This document shows, piece after piece, positions 9,816 to 18,736 of a stretch of 35,070 nucleotides of DNA; position 1 is the first letter of the stretch, and every line of letters begins with the position of its first letter. The notes below the pieces were generated by a model. That model was not told the DNA's origin, did no database searches, and saw nothing but the letters and a program-made list of their open reading frames with translations. Position numbers and translations under genes: made by a program. The stretch is from an uncultured Aquimarina sp. GTDB lineage: Bacteria > Bacteroidota > Bacteroidia > Flavobacteriales > Flavobacteriaceae. The stretch covers positions 177,894 to 212,963 of the forward strand of contig CANLMN010000004.1 of NCBI GenBank assembly GCA_947492105.1. Reading direction: 5' to 3'.

Positions 9816-10106
9816 ATGCATATGATAACAACTATTACTCACAAGGCTCGAGGAACTCAAGGAATCTTCTTCATGAAAGATCAAACCTATGTTATTTCGG
9901 AATTGACCTACATCAAAAAAAATGATGTCATTATTATTAACCATACAAACACCAAGCGTCCATTAGAAGGAAAAGGATTAGCATCGCACCTTGTTTCTAA
10001 AGTCGTGGAATTTGCAAGAGAAAATCAATATAAGATTAACCCATTATGTCCTTTTTCTGAAGTACAGTTTGAGCGAAACCCTCAATATAGAGATGTCCTG
10101 ATATAA
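9816..10106 (+). CDS. Small GNAT-family N-acetyltransferase (YjdJ/COG2388-like)
   Basis: 96 residues. It carries the short GNAT pattern: an acyl-CoA binding segment of the R/Q-x-x-G-x-G/A type appears as RPLEGKGLASHLV (about 48-60), followed by a helix and the family ending PLCPFSEVQFERNPQYRDVL (about 75-94). Members of this small family transfer acetyl groups to unknown amines. I use ATG 9816; ATG 9822 two codons later is an alternative. No strong ribosome-binding site is visible, as usual in this phylum. It stands alone, followed by a structured repeat. Confidence 0.85.
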   Translation: MHMITTITHKARGTQGIFFMKDQTYVISELTYIKKNDVIIINHTNTKRPLEGKGLASHLVSKVVEFARENQYKINPLCPFSEVQFERNPQYRDVLI

Positions 10107-10232
10107 TATTGGCAGACATTATATTTACCCATACTAAAAAAATATTTTTTTATCGGGTTCTGCATTTTTCTTACGGAAATGATCTATTTTTTTCCGTCAG
10201 CAAAAATTTAATGCCTTGAAGAAGCTGTAATA

Positions 10233-10382
10233 ATACCATTTATCCTTTGAATTTACTGGGATAAAATTTTCATTTTTCGCCTCAGCTTCGGCATAAAAAT
10301 AAACCATAACTACGGCTATGCTTGATGTTTCTGCTGAAGCTGAAACAAAAAAATCTTAATTTTTCTTTCCGGTAAATTCAAA
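10233..10382. repeat. Structured interspersed repeat, copy 1
   Basis: Bases 10233-10359 match 22298-22424 over 127 aligned positions with about 13 differences and no gaps. An inner inverted repeat pairs TCAGCTTCGGCA (10282-10293) with TGCTGAAGCTGA (10332-10343). In this copy an outer pair, TTTGAATTTACTGG (10246-10259) and CCGGTAAATTCAAA (10369-10382), gives a nested, MITE-like fold. No coding capacity. Confidence 0.75.
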
Positions 10383-10507
10383 CAACAAATAGTATAAAAT
10401 ATTTTCTTGAATAGCATATCTGCAATCAAAACAACAAATTTGTAGCTTCGAGAAAAAGTAAGTTTCCAGATTAGATTGACTAATTACTTTCTAAAATGAT
10501 TCATGAT

Positions 10508-10541
10508 AAAAAAGGTTAGACAATGATGCCTAACCTTTTAA
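10508..10541 (-). terminator. Rho-independent terminator of the crystallin-like lipoprotein unit
   Basis: AAAAGGTTAG (10510-10519) pairs with CTAACCTTTT (10530-10539). On the minus strand it is followed by TTTTTTATC. It lies about 35 nt past the stop of the gene at 10575. Confidence 0.8.
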
Positions 10542-10574
10542 GTAGTAAGGTAAGTTTCTTCTCAATTATTGCTC

Positions 10575-11384
10575 TTAGATATCTACTGAAGATACTCTAA
10601 ACAAGAAACTGGTCATTTTATCATTGAAACCTATATCCTTCAAATTCCTTCTTATAAAACTAATAGTGTAACTCCCTCCAGGTAATGGTCTTAAAGCACT
10701 TCCACTTAACTGATGTCTAGCTCCTCTATATCGATCGTGTTCAAATAGGTCACCTTCTAGAACAATTGGGAAATTAGCCGCAATTCTTATGAAATATCCA
10801 CTTGCTATATCATTAAATGCACGTCCATTTAAACCAACATTTGCGATCCCTATTCTTCTACCTTTAAATCTAGCAACGTTATTTACAGTAGTTGGTCCAC
10901 TAACTACTGCAAGTTGTCTACCTCTAAACTCAGCATGTTCATGAAACCTTACTGTTGATTGCCATCTACCACGTTTTTTAGACTTTTCCTGAGGCAATTC
11001 TTTACTTTCTTTTATAAATGGGTTTTCAAAAGTTTTTGCAATTATGACATGTTTATCATCTTCATTTGGATTAATGTCTGCTCTTTTAGAAAAAATAAAT
11101 ACTTCTTTTTTTTCTGTATTATAAACAAAGTCCTCTGCTGCTTCAAGTGATGCCTTTATAAATTTAAGATTTGTATGATTCAATTCGCTTTTTTTGAATA
11201 TCTGATTCCCCTCAAGTATTATAAACTCTACGGATTCCAGTCCAAAATCAGCATCTAGCTCAGATAATTCACTTGATGACACATCAAATTTTTCTGGGGT
11301 ATTTTCCAAAGAGTCTTCACACGAACTAAGTACGAACGACGCCATTAAAGTAACTATTAAAAGTGTTTTATTTAGATTTCTCAT
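10575..11384 (-). CDS. Lipoprotein with betagamma-crystallin-type domain (downstream copy)
   Basis: 269 residues from ATG 11384. An upstream in-frame start at 11420 would put 12 residues before the signal peptide, so I reject it. The lipobox SFVLSSC is followed by EDS, as in exported Bacteroidota lipoproteins. The first half is helical and variable. The second half has two crystallin-like units, each beginning with an aromatic/His strand (VRFHEHAEFRGR and LFEHDRYRGAR) and ending in an ND-x-x-S/T-S type motif: AFNDIASG and FNDKMTSF. In betagamma-crystallins that motif binds calcium and closes the Greek key. Function is unknown; surface calcium binding is an inference. It is a paralogue of the next gene upstream, 86 nt away. 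Confidence 0.75.
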   Translation of the reverse strand: MRNLNKTLLIVTLMASFVLSSCEDSLENTPEKFDVSSSELSELDADFGLESVEFIILEGNQIFKKSELNHTNLKFIKASLEAAEDFVYNTEKKEVFIFSKRADINPNEDDKHVIIAKTFENPFIKESKELPQEKSKKRGRWQSTVRFHEHAEFRGRQLAVVSGPTTVNNVARFKGRRIGIANVGLNGRAFNDIASGYFIRIAANFPIVLEGDLFEHDRYRGARHQLSGSALRPLPGGSYTISFIRRNLKDIGFNDKMTSFLFRVSSVDI

Positions 11385-11417
11385 AATGATTATGTTTTTA
11401 AGGTTAAGTCTATCTAG

Positions 11418-11449
11418 CAAAGTGATTTTAATCTAATAGACTTAATCAA
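11418..11449 (-). promoter_or_regulatory. Candidate promoter between the two crystallin-like genes
   Basis: On the minus strand a TTG (11447-11449) and TCACTTTG (11418-11425) are 21 nt apart. The second differs from TAnnTTTG at one position. The ATG is about 34 nt downstream. The second lipoprotein could therefore have its own promoter. Confidence 0.35.
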
Positions 11450-11470
11450 TTATTTTGACGGTTTTGAATT

Positions 11471-12316
11471 TTACAATTTTCTTTTTAAAGTTAATAACCA
11501 AGATGTTAGTTGATCATTAAGTGAGTGCGTTTTGTATTGAGTATACCAATAAATAGAAAATATGGCTTCCTGTCTATCAAACTTCTTCATATTTTTGACC
11601 GATCCATGAATGAATGAAAAGCGTTGACCTTTTCCAACTCCATAGTCAGTTCGTCCACCAAAAGAGCCCATACGCCCCCTGAACAAATCATCTTTATAGA
11701 AAATTAAATTGGCTTCGACAGATGCTCTTTTTGGGTCCAAGGGCTCAACATGCATTATTGCACTTGTCATTTTATCATTAAATGCCTTACCCACATTACT
11801 AACTTTAACCTCTTTAACTTCACCTCTCTTAAGTTTTTTATACCCCTGTCTCCTGAGTTGTTTGCTATTACGATCAAAATCTGCATGTTCGAACATCCAA
11901 ATATCATAAGCAATTTTTCTCACTGGAACTTTAGCCTGTGGTGAATTATCTTGACTTCGAAGAGATTGCATATACTTTTTACTCGTTTCCTCCGCCTCTT
12001 CTATTCCCATTGCTTCAGCCCTGAAAATAACTTTTTTATTGAAATCGTCATATTCGACATACATCGCTGATGAAAAAGCATTGTAAATTTTATCAAGTTC
12101 ACTTTTTGTCATATTATTTAGCTCGATGATTTCCCCAAAAGCATCAAATTTTTCCTTTTCTTCTAGAGAATATTCTTCTACAAGAGCGTTTACTTGGTCG
12201 GTAGTGGCTTTTTCTTCTGCTACTTGAGGTACCAGCTCACTGGCATCATTATCACATGAAAAAAAGGCTGTTAACATCATAATAAATACCGCCAAATTTC
12301 GTATTCTAATTTTCAT
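11471..12316 (-). CDS. Lipoprotein with betagamma-crystallin-type domain (upstream copy)
   Basis: 281 residues from ATG 12316, which places the signal peptide MKIRIRNLAV...TAFFSC at the N-terminus; the longer frame to 12397 adds 27 polar residues and is rejected. After the lipobox cysteine comes DNDASE. A helical, charged middle region (about 30-140) precedes a C-terminal beta-rich part with the crystallin-like start MFEHADFDRN and two closing motifs, AFNDKMTSA and LNDQLTSW. Both fit the calcium-binding N/D-N/D-x-x-S/T-S rule better than the downstream paralogue does. Family and fold are inferred from motifs. No enzyme signature is visible. It is likely co-transcribed with, or ancestral duplicate of, the gene at 10575. 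Confidence 0.75.
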   Translation of the reverse strand: MKIRIRNLAVFIMMLTAFFSCDNDASELVPQVAEEKATTDQVNALVEEYSLEEKEKFDAFGEIIELNNMTKSELDKIYNAFSSAMYVEYDDFNKKVIFRAEAMGIEEAEETSKKYMQSLRSQDNSPQAKVPVRKIAYDIWMFEHADFDRNSKQLRRQGYKKLKRGEVKEVKVSNVGKAFNDKMTSAIMHVEPLDPKRASVEANLIFYKDDLFRGRMGSFGGRTDYGVGKGQRFSFIHGSVKNMKKFDRQEAIFSIYWYTQYKTHSLNDQLTSWLLTLKRKL

Positions 12317-13292
12317 AATTTTGTCTTTCTTAAACTTAATGCCTACTCTATTAATGGGTTTTCGGCTCCGACCATTCTTCTGTGTGTCCGGACACATTTT
12401 TACTCTCCAAGCAAAACCTCACTGTGTTTGCAATTTTCAACATCTCCTAATCATTCAGAACTTTTATCTAGATAGCAGAAAATGTGTTCACAATAGCTGA
12501 TTCAAATATTCTAAAATCAAACAGCTGTAGCTCTTTTACTTGTCAACTTAGTGACTAATCTAACGTTTTATTCCCTACAAATCTGAATTCGATTAATACT
12601 TTAGCCATTCCTTAACAGTTAAAAATCAGTTAAATAAAGTTGTTTTAGACAAAAAAAACATTCCTAACACTACATTCTAAAATCAAAAAACATTCTGTTT
12701 CATCGACTAGTTTTGCATAGAAATATTACCATATAGCGAACCAATTCCCCCCCCACTCAAAAAAACCTCTGACACTATCAAATAGTTAAATTATAACTTT
12801 TACCGCATTGTTTCATCTTGATAGTTTATAGGACTTTCAATCACTTTATATTTATTATATTCCATAACACATGCAAGAGGACTTTCATAAGATAGTTTTC
12901 CACAATAGCACTATACATCTCATAACCAATGTATTAAAATCTAAAACTTTGTTTATAAAGACTTCTTATCTGGATGATTGTACAGGGATTTGTTTTGTAG
13001 ATTCAATTCCTCTTAAAAGTTGTAAAAACAAATATATTTAACGTCATAAAGCACATAAAGAAATTCCTCATACAGAAAAACCTACTATGAGTTGGCTTCA
13101 TTTATTTTACCCTCACTGTACCGATAACACTAAAGGTGAGATACTAAATTTAACTATTGTACAGGCTCATAATTTTCTGTCTAGATAATTTCAAATCAAA
13201 TTTCAAACTCAAAATTTCTTTATGCCAATAATCAAACTAAGGTTACCAAACAATCCCCCCTACTTTTGAAATACCAAAAATTGGAAATAGTA
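12317..13292. other. Long AT-rich noncoding region
   Basis: Nearly 1 kb lies between the divergent lipoprotein and M15 peptidase genes. It holds a run of eight C near 12747 and another short C run near 13255. A 33-codon frame at 13087-13188 is the only notable plus-strand frame and has no support. I recognise no RNA gene. Confidence 0.5.
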
Positions 13293-13319
13293 TTGTATGC
13301 TCAAAAAGTTGTAATTTTG
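13293..13319 (+). promoter_or_regulatory. Promoter of the M15 peptidase gene
   Basis: TTG (13293-13295) and TAATTTTG (13312-13319) match the Bacteroidota -33/-7 pattern, although the 16-nt spacing is slightly short. The ATG lies 37 nt downstream. Confidence 0.55.
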
Positions 13320-13355
13320 CTCTTATTAAAACGACGAAATATTTAAAAGCATTCT

Positions 13356-14069
13356 ATGTTACAACAAATCATAATGTCTTTGCTCTTACTCTCATTCCCA
13401 ATCTATATGACGTCTCAAAAGGTATATACTCCAGAGATTTTATTAGGCAAAGGAGGCCAGGAATTTTTTGGAGATGGATATCAACTACAAAAAGAAGCCC
13501 ATACTGCTTTTTTGCGTTTATGCCAAAGTGCAAAAAAAGCTGGATTTGACATAAAAGTAGTCTCTAGTTATAGATCGTATGAACATCAAAATCGTATCTG
13601 GGAACGCAAATACAAAAAATTCACTTCTCAAGGGTTATCTCCAATCCAAGCGATCAACAAAATTATTGAGTATTCTACAATTCCAGGAACCTCTAGACAC
13701 CACTGGGGAACTGATCTCGATCTTGTAGATGGTAATGCTCCCCAGCCCACAGATGTATTATTAGCAGAAAATTTCCATAATGACGGTCCATTTTGCAAGT
13801 TCAAAGAATGGATGGACGAATATGCCAATTCATATGGATTCTACTTGGTTTACACAAACCAAAAAGACCGCAAAGGTTTTAAATATGAACCTTGGCATTA
13901 TAGCTATAGAGCCCTATCCAAACCCATGTTACAAGCTTATAAAAAACTAGACATCAAAACTATGCTTCAACAACAAAAACTGCTTGGTAGCACCCATTTC
14001 TCAGAAGATTTTATTGAACACTATATTTCAAAAAACATTTTAGATATCAACCCTATTTTACGTAATTAA
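13356..14069 (+). CDS. M15-family D-alanyl-D-alanine carboxypeptidase (VanY-like)
   Basis: 237 residues with an N-terminal export signal (cleavage likely near residue 20, MTSQ). The M15 zinc site is present: SRHHWGTDLD supplies H115 and D122, and EPWHYSY supplies the catalytic E178 and H181. SSYRS and the QNRIW segment also match VanY/DacB-type enzymes. The family trims the terminal D-Ala or dipeptide of peptidoglycan stems in the periplasm. Length is normal for the family. It opens a plus-strand run of envelope genes (two CAP lipoproteins and an M48 peptidase). The 84-nt gap to the next gene has no terminator that I can see. Confidence 0.9.
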   Translation: MLQQIIMSLLLLSFPIYMTSQKVYTPEILLGKGGQEFFGDGYQLQKEAHTAFLRLCQSAKKAGFDIKVVSSYRSYEHQNRIWERKYKKFTSQGLSPIQAINKIIEYSTIPGTSRHHWGTDLDLVDGNAPQPTDVLLAENFHNDGPFCKFKEWMDEYANSYGFYLVYTNQKDRKGFKYEPWHYSYRALSKPMLQAYKKLDIKTMLQQQKLLGSTHFSEDFIEHYISKNILDINPILRN

Positions 14070-14153
14070 TCCTCCTACGCTAAACTTCTATTATAGACAC
14101 AATAAAACCTTAAATTTTCAGTTATTAACACTAACGATCGCAAATCACACATA

Positions 14154-14738
14154 ATGAAACGCTATCTTCCTATTTTTTACCTCGCAATCTGCTCTTTAAC
14201 TATAGTTTTTTCTTCTTGTAGTAACGATGAAGAAAAAACAAGCATTATTGAAAAAGAAGATATCACAAAAGTCACAACTCCCGACGGCTTTACGAACCCT
14301 GATATCTCTATTACACTTCCAGAAACGACTTTTGGCAATGAAGTAGATTGTATTATTAGGGAAGATGATCAATTTAATGCCTTATTTCTACTTTTAATTA
14401 ACGAATATCGAGAAAAAAAAGGTCTCAATAAACTTGCTTCAAATACGATCGCAGATTACTTAGCTTTTAAGCATACGAAACATATGGTATGCAATGATCA
14501 ATTTGACCAGATAAATTTTGATGAAACAAGTGAAATCCTTAAAACAACTGTAAAAAGCACAAGTGTTACAGAGAATATTATTACAGGTTATACAAGTCCT
14601 AGACAAATGGTGAGTACATGGCTTTCTAATCCAGAATACAAAGAAAATATCGCAAATCCTACCTTTACACATACAGGTTTCAGTGCTATTAGAACTAGCA
14701 ATGGTCTCTACTGTGCAACCCAGAATTTCTACAGATAA
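14154..14738 (+). CDS. CAP-domain lipoprotein, copy 1
   Basis: 194 residues. Signal peptide with lipobox (VFSSC) followed by SNDEEK. After a linker carrying TLPETTFGNE, residues about 75-194 form a CAP (SCP/PR1-like) domain: an NEYREKKGLNKL helix, LAFKHTKHM, a TENIITGY segment in the position of the usual AENI motif, a W in STWLSNPEYKENI, and the ending FTHTGFSAI...CATQNFY. Bacterial CAP proteins are extracellular; their activity is mostly unknown. It is a tandem paralogue of the next gene. Confidence 0.85.
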   Translation: MKRYLPIFYLAICSLTIVFSSCSNDEEKTSIIEKEDITKVTTPDGFTNPDISITLPETTFGNEVDCIIREDDQFNALFLLLINEYREKKGLNKLASNTIADYLAFKHTKHMVCNDQFDQINFDETSEILKTTVKSTSVTENIITGYTSPRQMVSTWLSNPEYKENIANPTFTHTGFSAIRTSNGLYCATQNFYR

Positions 14739-14845
14739 GCGATTTAACGGATAGAATTATTTTAACACTACCTGCAAATCCTATAAAACACAATATTTTT
14801 TTAAAACTATTGTTATTAGAAAGAATCCCAAATTATACAAACACT

Positions 14846-15433
14846 ATGAAACCTTCTTTTAATAATTTTTATACTTCTATTTTTTGCATGGCTATTTTGT
14901 TTTCTGCATGTAGTAACGATGAAGAAAACATCACAACCGATGCAGAACAAACTTTGACAGAAACAGTTACCAATACAAATGGTTTTACAACTCCTGATAC
15001 CTCTATTACACTTCCAGAAACGACTTTTGGCAATGAACCAAATTGCGAACAAGCCGAAGATGACAAATTTAATGCGGAGTTTTTGGTTTTGATTAACAAA
15101 CACAGAAAAAGTCTTGGACTTACTGAGTTTGACACAAACCCTATTGCCAATTATTTAGCCTTTAAACACACTAAATATATGATTTGTACAGGAGACTTTA
15201 ATCACACAAACTTTAACGAAATAGGAAGTATCTTGAGAAAAACAGTACAGAGTTCTACCGTAGCAGAGAACATTATAATGGGTTATAATACTCCAGAAAA
15301 AATGCTCCAAGGATGGTTATCAAGTCCTCCTCATAAAAAAAATATCGAAACCCCTGGACTTACTCATACTGGTTTTAGTGCCATAAAAGCTGAAGGAAGA
15401 TACTGGGCTACTCAAAATTTCTACGCAAAGTAA
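14846..15433 (+). CDS. CAP-domain lipoprotein, copy 2
   Basis: 195 residues from ATG 14846 (MKPSFNN), which gives a normal lipoprotein signal with lipobox LFSAC; the frame could open at 14810 but that adds 12 residues ahead of the signal. The CAP domain has the more canonical motifs: NKHRKSLGL, LAFKHTKYM, VAENIIMGY, WLSSPPHKKNI and GFSAI...WATQNFYAK. It shares 37 identical bases with copy 1 across the linker (15001-15037 against 14306-14342), far more than the surrounding sequence, suggesting recent duplication, gene conversion or strong constraint. Confidence 0.87.
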   Translation: MKPSFNNFYTSIFCMAILFSACSNDEENITTDAEQTLTETVTNTNGFTTPDTSITLPETTFGNEPNCEQAEDDKFNAEFLVLINKHRKSLGLTEFDTNPIANYLAFKHTKYMICTGDFNHTNFNEIGSILRKTVQSSTVAENIIMGYNTPEKMLQGWLSSPPHKKNIETPGLTHTGFSAIKAEGRYWATQNFYAK

Positions 15434-15480
15434 TAGCAATGTAACCTATACGTTTATATATTCACGGACGTCACTGATCA

Positions 15481-15532
15481 CTGATGTTATTTAGATTTTG
15501 TATTTTTATAACGAAAATCTAAATAACATCAG
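15481..15532. promoter_or_regulatory. Long perfect hairpin ending seven bases before the M48 start codon
   Basis: CTGATGTTATTTAGATTTT (15481-15499) is perfectly complementary to 15514-15532, leaving a 14-nt loop. There is no T-run after either arm, so it is not an ordinary terminator. It could be an operator, a cruciform, or an RNA stem that controls translation of the M48 gene. Confidence 0.75.
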
Positions 15533-15538
15533 TATATA

Positions 15539-16312
15539 ATGAGAGGTCGTGGAGGATTAAAAATTAGACTACTAATCGGATTAGCCATTGTTGCTTTTGC
15601 CTTTATAAAACGATGCGCTACCAAGGAAACAAACCCGTATACCAATAGAGAACAAAACATTTCTATGTCCCCTGATGAGGAAATTGCAATTGGTCTACAA
15701 AGTGCTCCTCACATGATGAAACAACATGGAGGACTACATCCTGATCAAGGCGCACAAGCTTTGATTGATCAAATTGGACAAAAGCTAGTAACTACAACTA
15801 TCGCAAAAGAAACTCCATACAAATTTGATTTTCATGTACTCTTAGATGACCAAACTATTAATGCCTTTGCATTACCTGGAGGACAAATATTTATTACTCA
15901 AGCTTTACTATCTCGATTAGAAAATAAAGATCAAATTGCCGGTGTACTAGGGCATGAAATTGGTCATGTTTTGGGCAAACATTCCGCAGAACGTATCGAA
16001 AACACCAATTTTTGGAAAACCATTTCTATGGGTGCCTCTGTAGGTATGGATGCCGGCGGACTTGTCAATGGAATTGGACAAAATGTACTCTTAGGTAATG
16101 GTAGAGAGGATGAACTAGAAAGTGATGAATTAGGAGTTTATTTTATGATCCAAGCAGGCTATAACCCAGAAGAGATGATCGGTGTAATGAAAATACTCAA
16201 AGATGCAGCAGGTCCTAATCGTGTTCCTGAATTCCAAAGCACACATCCAGATCCTGTCAATCGTATTGAAAAAATTCAAAAAGTAATTGACACCTATAGA
16301 AATAGAGCATAA
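15539..16312 (+). CDS. M48-family zinc metallopeptidase (BepA/LoiP-like)
   Basis: 257 residues. One N-terminal hydrophobic segment (about 9-23, followed by KRC) anchors or exports it. The catalytic HEIGH (H139, E140, H143) and the downstream ELESD segment (third ligand likely E192) define an M48 peptidase. The NAFALPGGQIFI segment before it and a C-terminal STHPDPVNRI are typical of the single-domain periplasmic quality-control members. No TPR repeats are present, unlike BepA, so a LoiP/YcaL-like role in outer-membrane protein surveillance is the better guess. Translation begins just after a 19-bp hairpin, and no Shine-Dalgarno-like sequence is visible. Confidence 0.9.
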   Translation: MRGRGGLKIRLLIGLAIVAFAFIKRCATKETNPYTNREQNISMSPDEEIAIGLQSAPHMMKQHGGLHPDQGAQALIDQIGQKLVTTTIAKETPYKFDFHVLLDDQTINAFALPGGQIFITQALLSRLENKDQIAGVLGHEIGHVLGKHSAERIENTNFWKTISMGASVGMDAGGLVNGIGQNVLLGNGREDELESDELGVYFMIQAGYNPEEMIGVMKILKDAAGPNRVPEFQSTHPDPVNRIEKIQKVIDTYRNRA

Positions 16313-16525
16313 GTATCCGTATTAAAAAATTTTATTTTTTTAGAAATTCTGGCAAGATCAACTGATGTATAGAAGCTCGTTGGTAATGAGGGCAAGTATT
16401 CTTTTGTACAGGTCATAGCAGTACTCACTACAAGTCAAGAAAAAAAAACCTTGAGACAAAAGTATATTTTTATAACAATACATTGCAAAACATTCAAACC
16501 ACTTCATTATCGCCAAAAAAAGCAA

Positions 16526-17959
16526 CTAAAGCGATATATACATTCTCTCATAATTACTCTGAAACATATGATTGTTACCTATTTCTTCGGTACTTCTCGA
16601 ATTTCTTTTTTTACCTGCAGTCTTTTTACCAGAGGTAATAAGATCCAAAGCGGCCTTTAATAATGGTTCCTCTGGATCCCCTAAAACTCCAGCATTTGTA
16701 ACATCTTCTTCTATCGCAATATCTGGCACCAATCCATCATCAAAATCCGTAAATCCATCTCTATTCAAAGATTTGAGCACCAAAGGCTGGATGGCATAAA
16801 AATGATTTTTTCTTGCCCTTGCACGCCTAAAATCTGGAGAATCGTATAATGTTATTGATGCTTGGTATTTTCCACTGGTTCTTTCTCCAATCTGTACCAC
16901 ATCCATATACGGATTAAGCCCATTGATCACTAGTTCACTCGCAGAAGCTGATCTTTTTGTTGTTAAAACATATACCTTGGACAACTTAAGTGTATTAATC
17001 TGTATATTGGTTTTTCCTAGCCTTTCTCTAAAAAAATTTGTCAGTCGACCTGGATTATTCTTTTGGAAATCCGCCTGTATTCTCGAATTCCACTCTTCGG
17101 TAGAAAATACATTATCCTTTGACACTCCACTAATCATTGACGCCAAATTAATTGCATTACTTACTGACCCACCTCCATTATAACGTAAATCGAGTACCAA
17201 ATCTGTAACTCCAGATGCTTTGAAATTTCCAAAAACCGCATTCAATTGAGTATCATATTCTCGAATAAAACTGTTATACATGAGATATCCCACTTTTTTG
17301 TCTGCTATCTCAATAATCTTCTCGATAAAAATGGGGTTTTCCATATATTCTCTTTTGGTTAAGGAAACAGTAACATCCAATGGCATCACAGTTGTACCGT
17401 CAAAGTTTGCCAAACCTATAGTATAGCTGTTCTGACTAATGAGTCTACGGAAATTATCTTCTGTAATTTGTTCTCCATTAATCGTCGAAAAAATATCACC
17501 TCTTTTCAAAGCAGTTCGAGACGCATCTGTATCCGGTAATATATGCTTTACAAATCCATACACATTTCCCGAACTATCTGGATACTTATTCAAGCCAAAC
17601 TCCAAACCATTACTCGTAGAAACCCCAGAAAACAGTTTTTCTAATTCTAGATAATTAGAACTCATAAAACTAAAACGATCTTGCGGTGCCTGCAACGCTT
17701 CATACAGTGCTTCTGGAGTATCAAATTTATTCAAAAAAGATTCAAAATTTTCTGCTCCCGAACCAATAACAGCCTCAGTCCTTTCTAAATTTGGTACATC
17801 TGATTTGTACAAATAAAACACATTCATAGCTTTCCAGATAAAATTTTTGATTTCTAAAGAAGAAGCTGGATGCAACTCATCATCATTATCTTTGCATGAA
17901 AACACAAATAGGCTGATGAAAAACAAAAGAACACTATATCTCAATAACTTCATAATCAT
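16526..17959 (-). CDS. S41-family peptidase lipoprotein with PDZ-like domain
   Basis: 477 residues. A lipoprotein signal (FVFSC followed by KDNDDE) is preceded by two possible ATGs (17959 and 17953); the second gives a typical signal. After an N-terminal helical domain (about 35-105), a PDZ-like part (about 110-200, with LKRGDIFSTING) leads to the S41 core: VLDLRYNGGGSV and the catalytic serine in SASASE (S339), with the lysine K364 in TSGK exactly 25 residues later, as in Prc/CtpA enzymes. It is probably an envelope C-terminal-processing-type protease. The C-terminal tail after about residue 440 is Lys/Ser-rich and poorly conserved in appearance. It is divergent from the DUF4252 gene. Confidence 0.88.
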   Translation of the reverse strand: MIMKLLRYSVLLFFISLFVFSCKDNDDELHPASSLEIKNFIWKAMNVFYLYKSDVPNLERTEAVIGSGAENFESFLNKFDTPEALYEALQAPQDRFSFMSSNYLELEKLFSGVSTSNGLEFGLNKYPDSSGNVYGFVKHILPDTDASRTALKRGDIFSTINGEQITEDNFRRLISQNSYTIGLANFDGTTVMPLDVTVSLTKREYMENPIFIEKIIEIADKKVGYLMYNSFIREYDTQLNAVFGNFKASGVTDLVLDLRYNGGGSVSNAINLASMISGVSKDNVFSTEEWNSRIQADFQKNNPGRLTNFFRERLGKTNIQINTLKLSKVYVLTTKRSASASELVINGLNPYMDVVQIGERTSGKYQASITLYDSPDFRRARARKNHFYAIQPLVLKSLNRDGFTDFDDGLVPDIAIEEDVTNAGVLGDPEEPLLKAALDLITSGKKTAGKKRNSRSTEEIGNNHMFQSNYERMYISL

Positions 17960-18208
17960 TTCTTAAACAGGTTATTTACTTATTACAAATTCAAAAACAA
18001 GCTACTCCAACACCAAATTAGATCACTATCTTATCATTTTTAGTATCTTTAGCTAAGATAAAATTTATAATTAATATTAGTGTAGTTGCAATTACCTAAT
18101 ACTACTTACGTTAAAAGTACAACTATTATTGTAAAATTTACAGCCAAAAATATTTGAACAGTATTCTAGTACTTAAACAAAATACAAATTAACTTGAATC
18201 AAAAGCTC

Positions 18209-18736
18209 ATGTATAAGATTTATACACTTTTTATTTTCAATATTATATCACTTGCTGCTTTTGGACAAAGCGCTTTTACCAAATATGAGAACATGCAAGA
18301 TGTCTCTTCTATGGTCATGGATAGTAATATGTTTCGGTTATTAAGCCAAATAGATTTTAATAGTACAGATCCAGAAACAAAAGATTATCTAAAACTCGTA
18401 GAAAATATTGATAACGTTAAGATATTTTCTTCAAGCAAAACGAGCATTAGACAGACGATGAAAGTTGATGTACAAAAATATCTCCAAGTTGCTAATTTAG
18501 AACAACTAATCACTTCTAATGAGGACAATCAAAAAGTACAACTTTATGCAAAGCCATCAACAATACCTAATCATGTCAGTGAATTATTAATTTTTCTAGA
18601 AGACACCTCAGGAGCCAGTGACCAAGACTCTGTCTTAGTATCAATATCAGGAACTATTGACATCAAACAAATCTTTAAACTTGCCAAAGATCTAGACATA
18701 CCAGGAAGCAGTACTTTACAAAAATTAAGCAATTAA
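18209..18736 (+). CDS. DUF4252 domain protein
   Basis: 175 residues from ATG 18209; a TTG at 18194 in frame is less likely because the signal peptide MYKIYTLFIFNIISLAAFGQ begins cleanly at the ATG. The mature part begins SAFTKYENMQDVSSMVM and continues with a LVENIDNVKIFSS strand, matching DUF4252, a family of small exported proteins found mostly in Bacteroidota. In other genomes it is often next to a sigma factor, but none is seen here. Function unknown. About 250 nt separate it from the divergent S41 gene, with TATCTTTA at 18044 a weak -7 candidate. Confidence 0.8.
   Translation: MYKIYTLFIFNIISLAAFGQSAFTKYENMQDVSSMVMDSNMFRLLSQIDFNSTDPETKDYLKLVENIDNVKIFSSSKTSIRQTMKVDVQKYLQVANLEQLITSNEDNQKVQLYAKPSTIPNHVSELLIFLEDTSGASDQDSVLVSISGTIDIKQIFKLAKDLDIPGSSTLQKLSN

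Noticed and set aside
12747..12754. Run of eight C, possible phase-variable tract
   Set aside because: It is not inside or near a promoter or coding frame that it could switch.
13087..13188. 33-codon plus-strand frame in the long gap
   Set aside because: No family resemblance, no promoter or ribosome-binding site, and composition like the surrounding noncoding DNA.
15481..15532. Hairpin considered as terminator of the second CAP gene
   Set aside because: No T-run follows either arm, and the stem lies next to the following start codon.
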